Shown: positions 16,683 to 24,987, counted from the stretch's first letter. The stretch is DNA of 64,000 nt from B3-G11 sp036985855 (GCA_036985855.1 BTQL01000001.1:38039-102038); one strand, 5' to 3'. Made by a program: numbers and translations. The notes: generated by a model not told the origin, from the sequence alone.

Positions 16683-17686
16683 TTTGCCGTCACATCCAGT
16701 TCATCGTGCGTGTTTCAGTCTCGGTCTTCGCTGTTTTGGCGATACTGACCATGGCTACGTCCGCCTACGCAGCTGAGATCGGGATCAGCGTCGGTGCCCC
16801 TGAACGGGCCTCTGTCGGGCAAAACGTCGAGGTCAAAGCTGTGTTGTCTGAGAACGGAGTCCCCTTGGAAGGCGCTGAGGTCGCCTTGACGTACCAAGCA
16901 TCGATGGCCGGAGAATCGGCCAGAGTCGAACTCGCGACGGCAATCACCGACGAAACAGGAACCGCGGTGATGATCTACCAGCAGCGGGCGGACGACAACC
17001 GCGAGATGCGCGTTGTCTATCTTGGGCCCGGAACCGATCCGGTAGAGCCATACGTCTTCACGATCGCCGTCGAACCGGGCGGCGAGCAACTGTATCGGTC
17101 GGAATCCGGAGTCGAGATCCCGTTCGTGAATGGCACGTTGGTGATTCTCGTTATCGCCACTGTGTGGTTTCTGATCGCCCTTGCAGGCGTCTACCTCGTC
17201 CGTGTAGGAAAAGCGGGACAACTGGTAGAGACACCGACCGGCGAGGACGGCTCGATGTGGATCAGCGTGCTGCTCGCATCCGCGGCAGTGTTCACCGCCA
17301 TCGGCATGGTGATCGTGTTCGTCAGGGCTCCGGTGTCGAACGCGGACGTCACGGACCCGGAACGGTATGACCGTACGCCAATCGTGTACATCGACAGCAC
17401 GTATCCCTACGAAGGGTTCGGTCTCAACGATGAGTCGGTCGCGCAGACCGGCGACCCGATCAAGGACGGAGGCGCGCTCTACTTCAAGTATGGGTGTGCC
17501 GCGTGTCACGGTCTCAACGGACAGGGCGCAGTGGTGGGCCCGACGCTCGTGGACGAGATCGGATCCTTCGGGAGCTTCAGCGAGGATGTGAGAGAAGGCA
17601 CCAGGGGGATGCCCGAATACCACGACGTCACGATCTCAGACGAGAACCTCCAGAAGATCTACGCCTATCTCAAAGAGGGACGCTAA
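16679..17686 (+). CDS. Membrane-anchored cytochrome c with N-terminal beta-sandwich domain
   Basis: 335 residues in an unusual order: signal peptide (1-32, cut near AYA-AE), an Ig/CARDB-like beta-sandwich of about 100 residues (33-132), TM helix (about 153-175), a second TM helix (about 193-215), then a C-terminal class I cytochrome c. The single heme site is CAACH (Cys273, Cys276, His277), with a probable Met ligand in RGMPEYHD near 311. Presumably it links the NrfC-NrfD core to a terminal oxidase or to an outer donor. GTG 16679 overlaps the nrfD stop and follows GGGGAGG. Its TAA stop interlocks with the stop of the convergent kinase gene. Confidence 0.88.
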   Translation: MICRHIQFIVRVSVSVFAVLAILTMATSAYAAEIGISVGAPERASVGQNVEVKAVLSENGVPLEGAEVALTYQASMAGESARVELATAITDETGTAVMIYQQRADDNREMRVVYLGPGTDPVEPYVFTIAVEPGGEQLYRSESGVEIPFVNGTLVILVIATVWFLIALAGVYLVRVGKAGQLVETPTGEDGSMWISVLLASAAVFTAIGMVIVFVRAPVSNADVTDPERYDRTPIVYIDSTYPYEGFGLNDESVAQTGDPIKDGGALYFKYGCAACHGLNGQGAVVGPTLVDEIGSFGSFSEDVREGTRGMPEYHDVTISDENLQKIYAYLKEGR

Positions 17687-18828
17687 GGAGCCGGATCGGA
17701 AGCTCCCAGTACAGGGATTCGAGCCTCGACGATTGTTCCGCGCCCGTGATCGGAGTCGATGTTGAGGTCACCCCCGGCACGCTTGACCCTCGTACGCATG
17801 TTCGCAAGGCCGAGCCCCCACGGTGCGCTGGCGACGTCGAAGCCGTGACCGTTGTCCGTGACCCCCAGGAAGAGTGAACGCTCATCCGCAGAGAGAGCGA
17901 CCTCGATCGCCGTTGCACCTGAGTGACGAATCGCATTCGAAACGCTCTCCCTCACGATCTGGAGCACGTCGTCGATCAAGGAGAGATCGAGCTCGGGAAC
18001 ACTCCCCTGAACGGACACGGTAGTAGGGACATCGTATGGCCCTCCGAGTCTGTCGACCAATTCTTCGATCTCCACGGCGAGGGAACCTCTTCTGGGGAGA
18101 TCACCATGAAGGTCGTAGATCAATCTGCGGAGTTCGGCAATCGATGCGTCGATGGCGACCGCAGCGTCATCCATCGCAGCACGCATGCCTGCGTCATCAG
18201 CAGCAGCTACCGACCGTGCCTGAAGATCGAGGCCGACAGCGAACAGGTTCTGAATGATCGAATCATGGACATCGCGCGCGATCCGGTCGCGGTCTTCCCT
18301 GACGGCGCTGTCACGTAACTCCTGCGCCATGCGAATGGAGTCGATTCCAGCTCCCGCGGCAACCGCGAGTGCCTTCATCGCAAGCTCATCTTGTTCATCG
18401 AAACCGCCGGGCTTCTCAGTGACGTACAGATTGCCGAAGATCCTGTCCCTCACCATGACAGGCACGCCGAGAAACGACGACATGTCCGGATGAGCCGAGG
18501 GAGTGCCGGTGTACGCGGAGTGTTGCGTTATATCATCCACACGCACTACCTCCCCATGGCGTGTTATGTCGCCGAGAAGCCCGCGTCCAACTGGTGGATC
18601 TCCGATACCGACCGCCACAGACGACGACACCCCCCTGTGGTGGAACTCTGAGATGGTACCGTGCCTATCAATCACACCAAGGGCGCCGTAGCGGGCGTTC
18701 GTCAGCTCGATGGCGGTATCGATGGTCGTCGTGAGAAGGGACTGCAGATCCACCTGCTCGACGATGGACGACGTACGCTCGATCAGAAGTAGTAGGTCAT
18801 CACGCCGACCATCGGGATCCTGCATCAT
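17683..18828 (-). CDS. DosS/DevS-like GAF sensor histidine kinase
   Basis: 381 residues, soluble. One GAF domain (about 25-165) precedes a HisKA_3 domain (His188 in ARDVHDSIIQNLFAVGLDLQ) and an HATPase (VTDNGHGF, GLGLANMRTR). The GAF resembles the DosS/DevS heme-GAF: TGTPSAHPDMSSFLGVPV lines up with the segment of Mycobacterium tuberculosis DosS that holds proximal heme ligand His149, placing His113 there. Gas or redox sensing is therefore plausible but unproven. It is divergent from a DosR-like regulator 58 bp away and convergent with the cytochrome gene, with overlapping stop codons. An upstream in-frame extension to 19143 is rejected because it would overlap the regulator gene; ATG 18828 starts the conserved region. 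Confidence 0.87.
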   Translation of the reverse strand: MMQDPDGRRDDLLLLIERTSSIVEQVDLQSLLTTTIDTAIELTNARYGALGVIDRHGTISEFHHRGVSSSVAVGIGDPPVGRGLLGDITRHGEVVRVDDITQHSAYTGTPSAHPDMSSFLGVPVMVRDRIFGNLYVTEKPGGFDEQDELAMKALAVAAGAGIDSIRMAQELRDSAVREDRDRIARDVHDSIIQNLFAVGLDLQARSVAAADDAGMRAAMDDAAVAIDASIAELRRLIYDLHGDLPRRGSLAVEIEELVDRLGGPYDVPTTVSVQGSVPELDLSLIDDVLQIVRESVSNAIRHSGATAIEVALSADERSLFLGVTDNGHGFDVASAPWGLGLANMRTRVKRAGGDLNIDSDHGRGTIVEARIPVLGASDPAP

Positions 18829-18886
18829 CTCACGATAGGCACAGGTGGTGCCAGAGGCTCCGCAGGCTTCTCGATATGCTGGAGCC

Positions 18887-19570
18887 ATGGATAACAGAAC
18901 ATTCCGCATCGTGCTCGTTGATGACCATGATGTCGTTCGGGCTGGACTGAAATCCGTCTTCGACAATGCGAAAGACCTCGAAGTCGTGGGTGAAGCTGGT
19001 ACCTCGAGCGAGGCGATACGCCGAGTGGGACTCGACCTGCCCGATATTGTGGTTCTGGACGTGCGCCTGCCAGATGGATCGGGGATCGACGTCTGTCGCG
19101 AGATCAAGAGACGATGGCCTGCAACAGGCGTACTCATCCTCACCTCATACGCCGACCAGGATGCTTTGATCGAAGCATTCGACGCCGGAGCCTCCGGTTA
19201 CATCCTCAAACGTGTCGATTCCGCCGGACTCGTTGAGACGGTGAGAAGGGTCGGGCAGGGTCAGAAGGAGTTCGGCGACGCGCTCGACGCCGCCCTCGCA
19301 AGCAGAATCCGATCGAGCGGACAGGCTCCAGGAAAGCTCGATCGGTTGAGTCTCCAGGAGAGGAAGGTCCTTGACCTTCTCGCACAGGGCAGGTCGAACA
19401 AGCAGATCGCCGAACAGATGTTTCTGTCGGACAAGACGATCAAGAACTACGTCTCGCACATCCTCTCGAAGCTCGAGATGACTTCGCGCACCGAGGCAGC
19501 AACCTACGCGACGAATATCGAAGCCGAACGCAGGGCGAGATATGCCCCGGAGGACTGGGTCACCGACTGA
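18887..19570 (+). CDS. DosR/NarL-type response regulator
   Basis: 227 residues: receiver with VDDHDVVRAG and phospho-acceptor Asp58 (VVLDVRLPDG), a Lys-containing ILKRVDS switch region, and a C-terminal LuxR helix-turn-helix with KQIAEQMFLSDKTIKNYVSHILSKL, which matches DosR/DevR-family regulators closely. It is paired head-to-head with the GAF kinase. ATG 18887 lies 6 bases after TATGCT (18875-18880), so transcription may begin at the start codon (leaderless); GGAG is only 2 nt away, too close for normal use. Likely regulator of the adjacent respiratory module. Confidence 0.9.
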   Translation: MDNRTFRIVLVDDHDVVRAGLKSVFDNAKDLEVVGEAGTSSEAIRRVGLDLPDIVVLDVRLPDGSGIDVCREIKRRWPATGVLILTSYADQDALIEAFDAGASGYILKRVDSAGLVETVRRVGQGQKEFGDALDAALASRIRSSGQAPGKLDRLSLQERKVLDLLAQGRSNKQIAEQMFLSDKTIKNYVSHILSKLEMTSRTEAATYATNIEAERRARYAPEDWVTD

Positions 19571-19585
19571 AACCGAGATTCGAGT

Positions 19586-20980
19586 TCACGAGGCCAACTC
19601 GTCGATGAGTTCCCAGAGCGCTTCGACGTGACGCCCATCGGTGCATGTCTGTCCGATCGAAACTCGGATGAACCAGGTATCGCCGATTTGTGAAGGCGTA
19701 ACAGCGACATCGCCTGTCTCGTTGAGGTCATCGGCAAGCTGTCGTGTCGCTTCATTGCCACCAACGTGGGTGAAACACACGAGCCCGAAGGGATGCGGGG
19801 CGAACAACTCGAATCGATCATCCATCTCGACCCATGTCGCGAATCGATTCGCAAGGGCGACATGATCCCTCACCATGGCCCTGAGGCCTACCGCTCCGTA
19901 GTACCGAAGCACCCACCACAGTTTCAGCGAGCGAAACCGCCTCCCGAGCGGCACATGCCAATCTCTGTAGTCGACCACGTCACCGCCGGCAGAGGCAGCG
20001 TTCCTGAGGTACGGCGGGAGGATGCTCATCGTGTCGATGAGCGGCTTGCGGTTTGCCACCCATAGAACGTTGCAGTCGAAGTTCACCATCATCCACTTGT
20101 GCGGGTTGAATGTGTAGCTATCGACTCGCGCGAGTGCAGGCTGGTACACCCGGAACTCGTCACAGATCATCGCGGTACCGGCGTACGCGGCGTCGACGTG
20201 ATGCCACAATCGGTGCGCCTCTGCGATATCCGCGATGGCACCTATCGGGTCGACAGCCGTCGTACCTGTTGTGCCCACCGCTGATACCACGGCGACGGGA
20301 AGCAGGCCTCTTGCAACATCGTCGGCGATCGCAGCCTCGAGCGCGACAGGGTCCAGTGCGAACGACTCGTCGACGTCCACCTTGGAACAGTGACCGATGC
20401 CAGCAACGGTGCACCCCTTTTCAATCGAAGAGTGGGCTTGGCTGGACGCATACACGACCATCCGCTCGGCCGATGCGTCCTCACGCCGTTGATGCCTGGC
20501 CACCACCAGAGCAGCATGAGTGGAGTCGGACGCACTCATCTGGATCACGCCACCACCTGGACCAGCGGACTTCCAACCTTGGGGGAGACCCATCAGATCG
20601 ACGAGCCAGTCGAGAACCCTGGTTTCTATCTCTGTGGCAGCAGGTGACGTCGACCACAACATGCCTTGTTGGCCGAGCCCGGAAGCGGCGAGCTCCGCGA
20701 GAATCGACGGTCCGGAGACATTCGCCGGAAAGTATGCGAACCAATTCGGTGACTGCCAGTGCGTGATGCCCGGCATCACGACCTCGTCCAGGTCAGAAAG
20801 AATGGCAGCGAACCCATCGCTTCCCTCTGGAGCACGATCCGGTAGCATCGCTGCGATATCTCCAGGTGCGACCCCGGGAAGGACACGAAGTTCTTCGACT
20901 CGTTCCATGTAGCCAGCCAACCAGTCGATCACGGCATACCCGTTCTCGCGGAACTCTTCCGGTGTCATGTGCATGCGCAT
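19586..20980 (-). CDS. PLP-dependent decarboxylase, aromatic-L-amino-acid type (group II)
   Basis: 464 residues. The PLP lysine is Lys295 in FNPHKWMM, the ring-stacking His is in SSQAHSSIEKG (His183), and HVDAAYAG supplies the Asp that binds the pyridine nitrogen. SAVGTTGTTAVDP is the usual catalytic segment. The family removes CO2 from Trp, Tyr, Phe or DOPA to give amines; substrate cannot be set from sequence. No transporter or amine-oxidising partner is adjacent. It is convergent with the regulator gene, 15 bp apart. Start could be ATG 20980, 20974 or 20968. Confidence 0.9.
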   Translation of the reverse strand: MRMHMTPEEFRENGYAVIDWLAGYMERVEELRVLPGVAPGDIAAMLPDRAPEGSDGFAAILSDLDEVVMPGITHWQSPNWFAYFPANVSGPSILAELAASGLGQQGMLWSTSPAATEIETRVLDWLVDLMGLPQGWKSAGPGGGVIQMSASDSTHAALVVARHQRREDASAERMVVYASSQAHSSIEKGCTVAGIGHCSKVDVDESFALDPVALEAAIADDVARGLLPVAVVSAVGTTGTTAVDPIGAIADIAEAHRLWHHVDAAYAGTAMICDEFRVYQPALARVDSYTFNPHKWMMVNFDCNVLWVANRKPLIDTMSILPPYLRNAASAGGDVVDYRDWHVPLGRRFRSLKLWWVLRYYGAVGLRAMVRDHVALANRFATWVEMDDRFELFAPHPFGLVCFTHVGGNEATRQLADDLNETGDVAVTPSQIGDTWFIRVSIGQTCTDGRHVEALWELIDELAS

Positions 20981-20985
20981 TCAGT

Positions 20986-21017
20986 CCACAGTAGACGGTT
21001 CACCGATGACGGTCGGA
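20986..21017. repeat. Intergenic GTAGACGG-type words
   Basis: CAGTAGACGGTT and GATGACGGTCGG lie in the gap between the decarboxylase and the NUDIX gene, another member of the recurring intergenic vocabulary. Confidence 0.35.
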
Positions 21018-21049
21018 AACGGATGCTGAGAGCTGTCGACCGGAACCGG

Positions 21050-21583
21050 TTATCGCAGATAGTCCAGTAGATCTCGCATCATGAAGGCCGTCGCGCCCCA
21101 GAGGATGCCTTCAGGGAATTCAAAGAACCAGAGCTGATGCCCGAACCAGTCGCGAGATATCCATCGAGACTCATCCAGCAGCTCCGCGAGCGTGGGTTCG
21201 ATTATCACATCAACTTCCCTTGGATCGGCAATGAACTCCTCAGGTCGGGAGATGCGGGCCACGACCGGTACGATAGGTTTGGAGCGATTTCTGGTGGTAA
21301 CGGGCTTCAAGGCGCCAAGTATCTCGAGAATGTTCTCCGGAGGAAGGCTGATCTCCTCCCATGCCTCACGTTTTGCAGTATCGATCGGCTCCTCACCGTC
21401 TTCACGGTGACCCCCGGGGAAGACCACATCGCCCGGGTGGGTAGGCATGTGATCAGGGCGTCTAGTCAGGACGACCCGAATCTCGCCGTTGTCGTCTTCG
21501 TACAATGGAACCAACACTGCGTATTCAGCTCCGGGAGCGTCAACAACCGGGGGAAGTGACTGCAACAGCGACCATGTCTCCAT
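21050..21583 (-). CDS. NUDIX hydrolase, CoA pyrophosphatase-like
   Basis: 177 residues. The NUDIX box begins GGHREDGEEP and ends REAWEEIS, which supplies the metal-binding glutamates. The preceding LTRRPDHMPTHPGDVVFPGG is typical of the CoA-diphosphatase (NUDT7/YeaB) subgroup, so the likely reaction is cleavage of CoA or its esters to phosphopantetheine and adenosine 3',5'-bisphosphate. Divergent from the GNAT gene with only 31 bp between starts. Confidence 0.88.
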   Translation of the reverse strand: METWSLLQSLPPVVDAPGAEYAVLVPLYEDDNGEIRVVLTRRPDHMPTHPGDVVFPGGHREDGEEPIDTAKREAWEEISLPPENILEILGALKPVTTRNRSKPIVPVVARISRPEEFIADPREVDVIIEPTLAELLDESRWISRDWFGHQLWFFEFPEGILWGATAFMMRDLLDYLR

Positions 21584-21593
21584 TGGGCGAGCT

Positions 21594-21603
21594 TATCCGG
21601 ATA
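21594..21603. promoter_or_regulatory. Palindrome in the NUDIX/GNAT divergent gap
   Basis: TATCCGGATA is a perfect 10-bp palindrome in the middle of the 31-bp divergent gap and overlaps the only space available for -10 elements on both strands. It may be a shared promoter core or operator; both mRNAs would have very short leaders. Confidence 0.35.
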
Positions 21604-21614
21604 GGCTGGGTTCC

Positions 21615-22214
21615 ATGGCGACGCACGTACACAGCCAACCGCGCTACACGAAACGCCTGATGCTTCGACCATTCCGGCGCAGAGACGTCGCACCGATGCA
21701 CGAAGCGGTATCAGCGTCGCTCGATGATCTCCAGCCATGGCTGCCATGGGCAGAGGGTTACGACAGGGGCTCGGCCCAGAGATTCATTCGTGAATCGGTC
21801 GGTGCGTGGGCAGAAGGACGCGCTTTCGATTTCACGATCCGAGTGATCGACGACCCGAACCGCCACATTGGAAATGTCTCTGTCTGGCCAACGTCCCAAC
21901 AGAACCACATCGGTGAGGTCGGCTATTGGATCAGATCGGACGAAACCGGCCGTGGATTCGGTGCTGAGGCGACAACGAGGGCCATGCAAGTGGGTTTCGA
22001 AGAGATGAGGCTCCACAAGGTGCAGCTCCGGATCGCTGTGGGGAACATCGCTTCGGACCGTATCGCCGAAAAGCTCGGCTTCATCCAGGAGGGAATCCTG
22101 CGTGACGAGGTGAAGGTGGGGTCCGAGTGGCTCGATCACACGATCTGGTCGATGCTCGAGCAAGAGTGGTGGTCACACCGCGAACGACACCAAGCCGAGG
22201 GAACGATCTCCTGA
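21615..22214 (+). CDS. GNAT acetyltransferase, RimJ/RimL-like
   Basis: 199 residues. The start (TKRLMLRPFRRRDVAPM) and the acetyl-CoA loop (GYWIRSDETGRGFGAEATTRAM) followed by ASDRIAEKLGFIQEGILRDE are the standard RimJ/RimL layout. These enzymes acetylate N-terminal amino groups of proteins or small amines. ATG 21615 starts the conserved region; the longer in-frame extension overlaps the NUDIX gene and is not needed. Confidence 0.87.
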   Translation: MATHVHSQPRYTKRLMLRPFRRRDVAPMHEAVSASLDDLQPWLPWAEGYDRGSAQRFIRESVGAWAEGRAFDFTIRVIDDPNRHIGNVSVWPTSQQNHIGEVGYWIRSDETGRGFGAEATTRAMQVGFEEMRLHKVQLRIAVGNIASDRIAEKLGFIQEGILRDEVKVGSEWLDHTIWSMLEQEWWSHRERHQAEGTIS

Positions 22215-22246
22215 CCATGGACGGCGACCGGTAACGGCGCTGCTCT

Positions 22247-22287
22247 CCGTACACGGTCTACCGTAAGCGGGCGAACCGTCTACCTCG
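22247..22287. repeat. Intergenic CCGTCTACC-type words upstream of the PFK gene
   Basis: ACGGTCTACCGTAAGC and GAACCGTCTACCTC lie about 21 bp apart in the 98-bp gap before the phosphofructokinase gene. This is the clearest copy of the recurring word pair. Confidence 0.45.
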
Positions 22288-22312
22288 TGCAGCGACTGAA
22301 TGGAGAGCTCCC

Positions 22313-23461
22313 ATGCGAATCGGAATCCTGACGGGTGGGGGCGACGTTCCCGGACTCAATCCGTGCATCAAGGCTGTCGTCAACCGTGTGGCCGACCAGG
22401 GTCACGATGTCATCGGGTTTCGAAGAGGTTGGGGCGGACTCCTCAATTTCGATCCCGATGATCCGGTTTCGCGAAATGAGAACACCATCGATCTTGATCC
22501 CGGAGTCGTTCGGACCATTGACCGCACTGGTGGAACGTTCCTCCACACGAGCCGATTCCATCCGGGGAGGGTTCGACCCGCAGAGGTACCTGAATTCCTC
22601 GCGGATCAAGCGAAAGGTGACGGTCCCTACGACTTCACCGACCACTCTCTTCGAGTGCTCAGTGCACTCGCGGTAGATGTTCTGATTCCGATCGGCGGAG
22701 ACGACACGCTGTCATACGGGCTTCGGATGCATCAGGAAGGCGTTCCGGTGATCGCGATTCCAAAGACGATGGACAACGATGTCCACGGAACGGACTACTG
22801 CATCGGGTTCTCCACCGCCGTCACGCGGGGCGTCGATTTCATCCACGATCTCCGCACGAGCACGGGCAGCCACGAACGAATCGCTGTCGTTGAGCTGTTT
22901 GGAAGGTACTCGGGCGAGACCAGCCTGATCACGGCCTATCTGGCCGGCGTGGACCGAGCGGTCATCTCGGAAGTTCCATTCGATGTGGAGAGGCTTGCCA
23001 ACATGCTCGTCGAGGACAAACGAAGAAACTCATCGCACTACGCGATGATGACCATCTCTGAAGGTGCACATCTTGCGGACGGAGAAATGGTTCTCAGCGG
23101 CGACGCCGATGCTTACGGTCACCGCAAGCTCGGTGGCATCGGCGCGATCACGGGGTCACTCCTCACAGAACTGACGGGAGAGAACATCATCTACCAGCAG
23201 GTGGGCTACCTGATGCGGTCCGGGCGACCTGACTCTCTCGACCTCATGGTGGCCACCAACTATGCCAACATGGCGGCGGACCTCGCCCTCGAGGGCTCGG
23301 CCGGCCGCATGGTTGCGCTGCGAGGCGGTACGTACACCAACGTCCCCATCACCGAGACGAGCGAGGGAGTCAAGCGTGTCGACGTCGACGAGCTCTACGA
23401 CTCCGAGTCGTATCGACCCAAGATCAGGCACGTCATGGGAAAGCCCATGTTCCTCTATTGA
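22313..23461 (+). CDS. 6-phosphofructokinase, pyrophosphate-dependent type
   Basis: 382 residues, phosphorylates fructose 6-phosphate in glycolysis. Two specificity positions point to PPi rather than ATP as donor: GGDD (Asp131, where ATP enzymes have Gly) and PKTMDND (Lys151, where ATP enzymes usually have Gly). The substrate loop SHERIAVVELFGRYSGETSL is intact. PPi enzymes of this group are reversible and occur in many actinobacteria. ATG 22313 follows GGAGAGCTCCC. The last seven codons lie within a short tandem duplication that continues beyond the stop. Confidence 0.88.
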   Translation: MRIGILTGGGDVPGLNPCIKAVVNRVADQGHDVIGFRRGWGGLLNFDPDDPVSRNENTIDLDPGVVRTIDRTGGTFLHTSRFHPGRVRPAEVPEFLADQAKGDGPYDFTDHSLRVLSALAVDVLIPIGGDDTLSYGLRMHQEGVPVIAIPKTMDNDVHGTDYCIGFSTAVTRGVDFIHDLRTSTGSHERIAVVELFGRYSGETSLITAYLAGVDRAVISEVPFDVERLANMLVEDKRRNSSHYAMMTISEGAHLADGEMVLSGDADAYGHRKLGGIGAITGSLLTELTGENIIYQQVGYLMRSGRPDSLDLMVATNYANMAADLALEGSAGRMVALRGGTYTNVPITETSEGVKRVDVDELYDSESYRPKIRHVMGKPMFLY

Positions 23462-23481
23462 AAAGCCCATGTTCCTCTATT
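23439..23481 (+). repeat. Short tandem duplication over the PFK stop codon
   Basis: GAAAGCCCATGTTCCTCTATT (23439-23459) is repeated directly as the same string with one extra A at 23460-23481. The second copy restarts MFLY-like codons after the stop. Probable slippage duplication. Confidence 0.85.
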
Positions 23482-23601
23482 CAGATATCAGATACCGGAT
23501 GTCAGAACGAACTATCCCGCGGCCATCGAAGGCGCTGCATGCGCCCTGCCCCAATCCAGATGATTCATGAGCGGTGAGGCTCTGAACGGAGAACGAGAGC
23601 A

Positions 23602-24078
23602 TTGACCCAGATCGAAACCGACGGTGACACGTCGAAGGGAACACCCGACCACATCTACCAGATCTTCATCAATGTCGGCCCTCCTGAAGTGTGGGAAGCC
23701 ATCGTCGACAGCGACAGAACCCAGAAGTACTTCTACGGCACTCGAGTGGAGTCCTCCTGGAAAGAAGGGGCCGAGGTCAGGTATACGTACCCCGATGGCA
23801 GCGTCGCCGCCGAAGGGACCATCCTGGGTATCGAGCCTCTGAAGACAGTCGACATGACGTTTCAGGCGTTGTGGGATTCAGACCTCATCGCCGAGGGGCC
23901 TGCACGCGTGATCTGGCGTGTGGAGGATTTCAACGGCGCGAGCAAACTCACGATTGTGCTGTATGACACGCCTGTGGGAAGCAGAACACATGAACACTTC
24001 GTGAACGGGTTCCCCTACATCGTGTCTGGCATGAAAACCCTGCTCGAGACAGGTGAAAGTCTCCCGAATCCATCCTGA
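23602..24078 (+). CDS. SRPBCC/AHSA1-domain protein
   Basis: 158 residues with the START/Bet v1 fold typical of Activator-of-Hsp90-like proteins: VGPPEVWEAIVDSDRTQKYFYGTRVESSWKEGAEVRYTYPDG near the N-terminus and a C-terminal amphipathic helix GFPYIVSGMKTLLETGE. The family binds hydrophobic ligands in a central cavity; specific role unknown. TTG 23602 is the best-supported start (GAGAACGAGAG upstream); the 140-bp gap before it holds a weak GGCGC/GCGCC stem at 23531-23545 that could end the PFK transcript. Confidence 0.78.
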   Translation: MTQIETDGDTSKGTPDHIYQIFINVGPPEVWEAIVDSDRTQKYFYGTRVESSWKEGAEVRYTYPDGSVAAEGTILGIEPLKTVDMTFQALWDSDLIAEGPARVIWRVEDFNGASKLTIVLYDTPVGSRTHEHFVNGFPYIVSGMKTLLETGESLPNPS

Positions 24079-24201
24079 ACGGGAATCTCGGATGACCGTG
24101 TCCGAGATCCGGAGGTGGGCATACAAACATTCGGCTATCCGATGTCCGCCATCCCATGGTTTCGCGGTTGGCGTGCCCAGCCACTCGACTACCGTTAAAC
24201 G

Positions 24202-24906
24202 ATGCCCGACGTGTCCAATTGGTTCCAGGAATTCACCGACACGCTCGCGGTAGTTGGCGGCTTCCGAGTTCTGATTGCTGCGGCCCTCGGAGTCATCCTC
24301 GGACTCGAACGTCAGCAATCCAACAAAGATGCGGGGCTGAGAACGTACGCGCTCGTCGCAGCCGGTTCCGCCCTGTTCACGGTGCTATCGATCGAGGCCT
24401 TCCCAGGGGCGGACACATCCAGAGTCGCAGCCCAAATCGTCACCGGCATCGGCTTTCTCGGTGCAGGACTCATCTTCCGTCAGGGCGTGAACGTCCAGGG
24501 CCTCACCACGGCTGCAGGCCTGTGGTCCGTGGCGGCGATCGGAATGGCTGCAGGCACGGGATTCTGGGGTCTCGCGATCGTGGTCACCGTCATCGTGCTT
24601 TTCGTGCTCAAGGTGTCTGACAGGTTCTCAACACAACTACGGGCCCAAGCACTCAGGCACGCTCAATGGTCGGTTCGGCTCACGATGATCGATGTGGCAT
24701 CGATCGAGGACATCAGAGAGATCGTGGTAGCCCTTGCCCCCACAGCGGCAAGGGTACTTCCGGACATCGGGCATTGGGCTGTTGGCCAGAGGAAGGGTTT
24801 TCCCACGATCACCCTGATCCTGAACGATGAGGAACTCAACCAGCTCGTCCCTGTGTTCGAATCCCACGAAAGCATATCGCAGATCCGAATTCATGGGCTT
24901 GACTGA
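24202..24906 (+). CDS. MgtC/SapB family membrane protein
   Basis: 234 residues. Four or five N-terminal helices contain the conserved GVILGLERQ and the TGIGFLGAGLIFRQG motif of MgtC, followed by a soluble ACT-like C-terminal domain (about 155-234). MgtC proteins regulate F-type ATPase, ion homeostasis or Mg2+ adaptation rather than transport Mg2+ themselves. CTACCGTTAAACG sits directly in front of the ATG, so the mRNA may have almost no leader. Confidence 0.88.
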   Translation: MPDVSNWFQEFTDTLAVVGGFRVLIAAALGVILGLERQQSNKDAGLRTYALVAAGSALFTVLSIEAFPGADTSRVAAQIVTGIGFLGAGLIFRQGVNVQGLTTAAGLWSVAAIGMAAGTGFWGLAIVVTVIVLFVLKVSDRFSTQLRAQALRHAQWSVRLTMIDVASIEDIREIVVALAPTAARVLPDIGHWAVGQRKGFPTITLILNDEELNQLVPVFESHESISQIRIHGLD

Positions 24907-24987
24907 TTCAGGTGTCAGATGCATGAATTCCCTCGACACATGAACACAATCGCGAGACGAGTTTCGTTACTGACCTCGCGATCGAAA

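Noticed and set aside
18829..19143. N-terminal extension of the GAF kinase by 105 codons
   Set aside because: It would run antisense through the divergent response regulator; its composition (Arg/Ser/Thr-rich) is a shadow.
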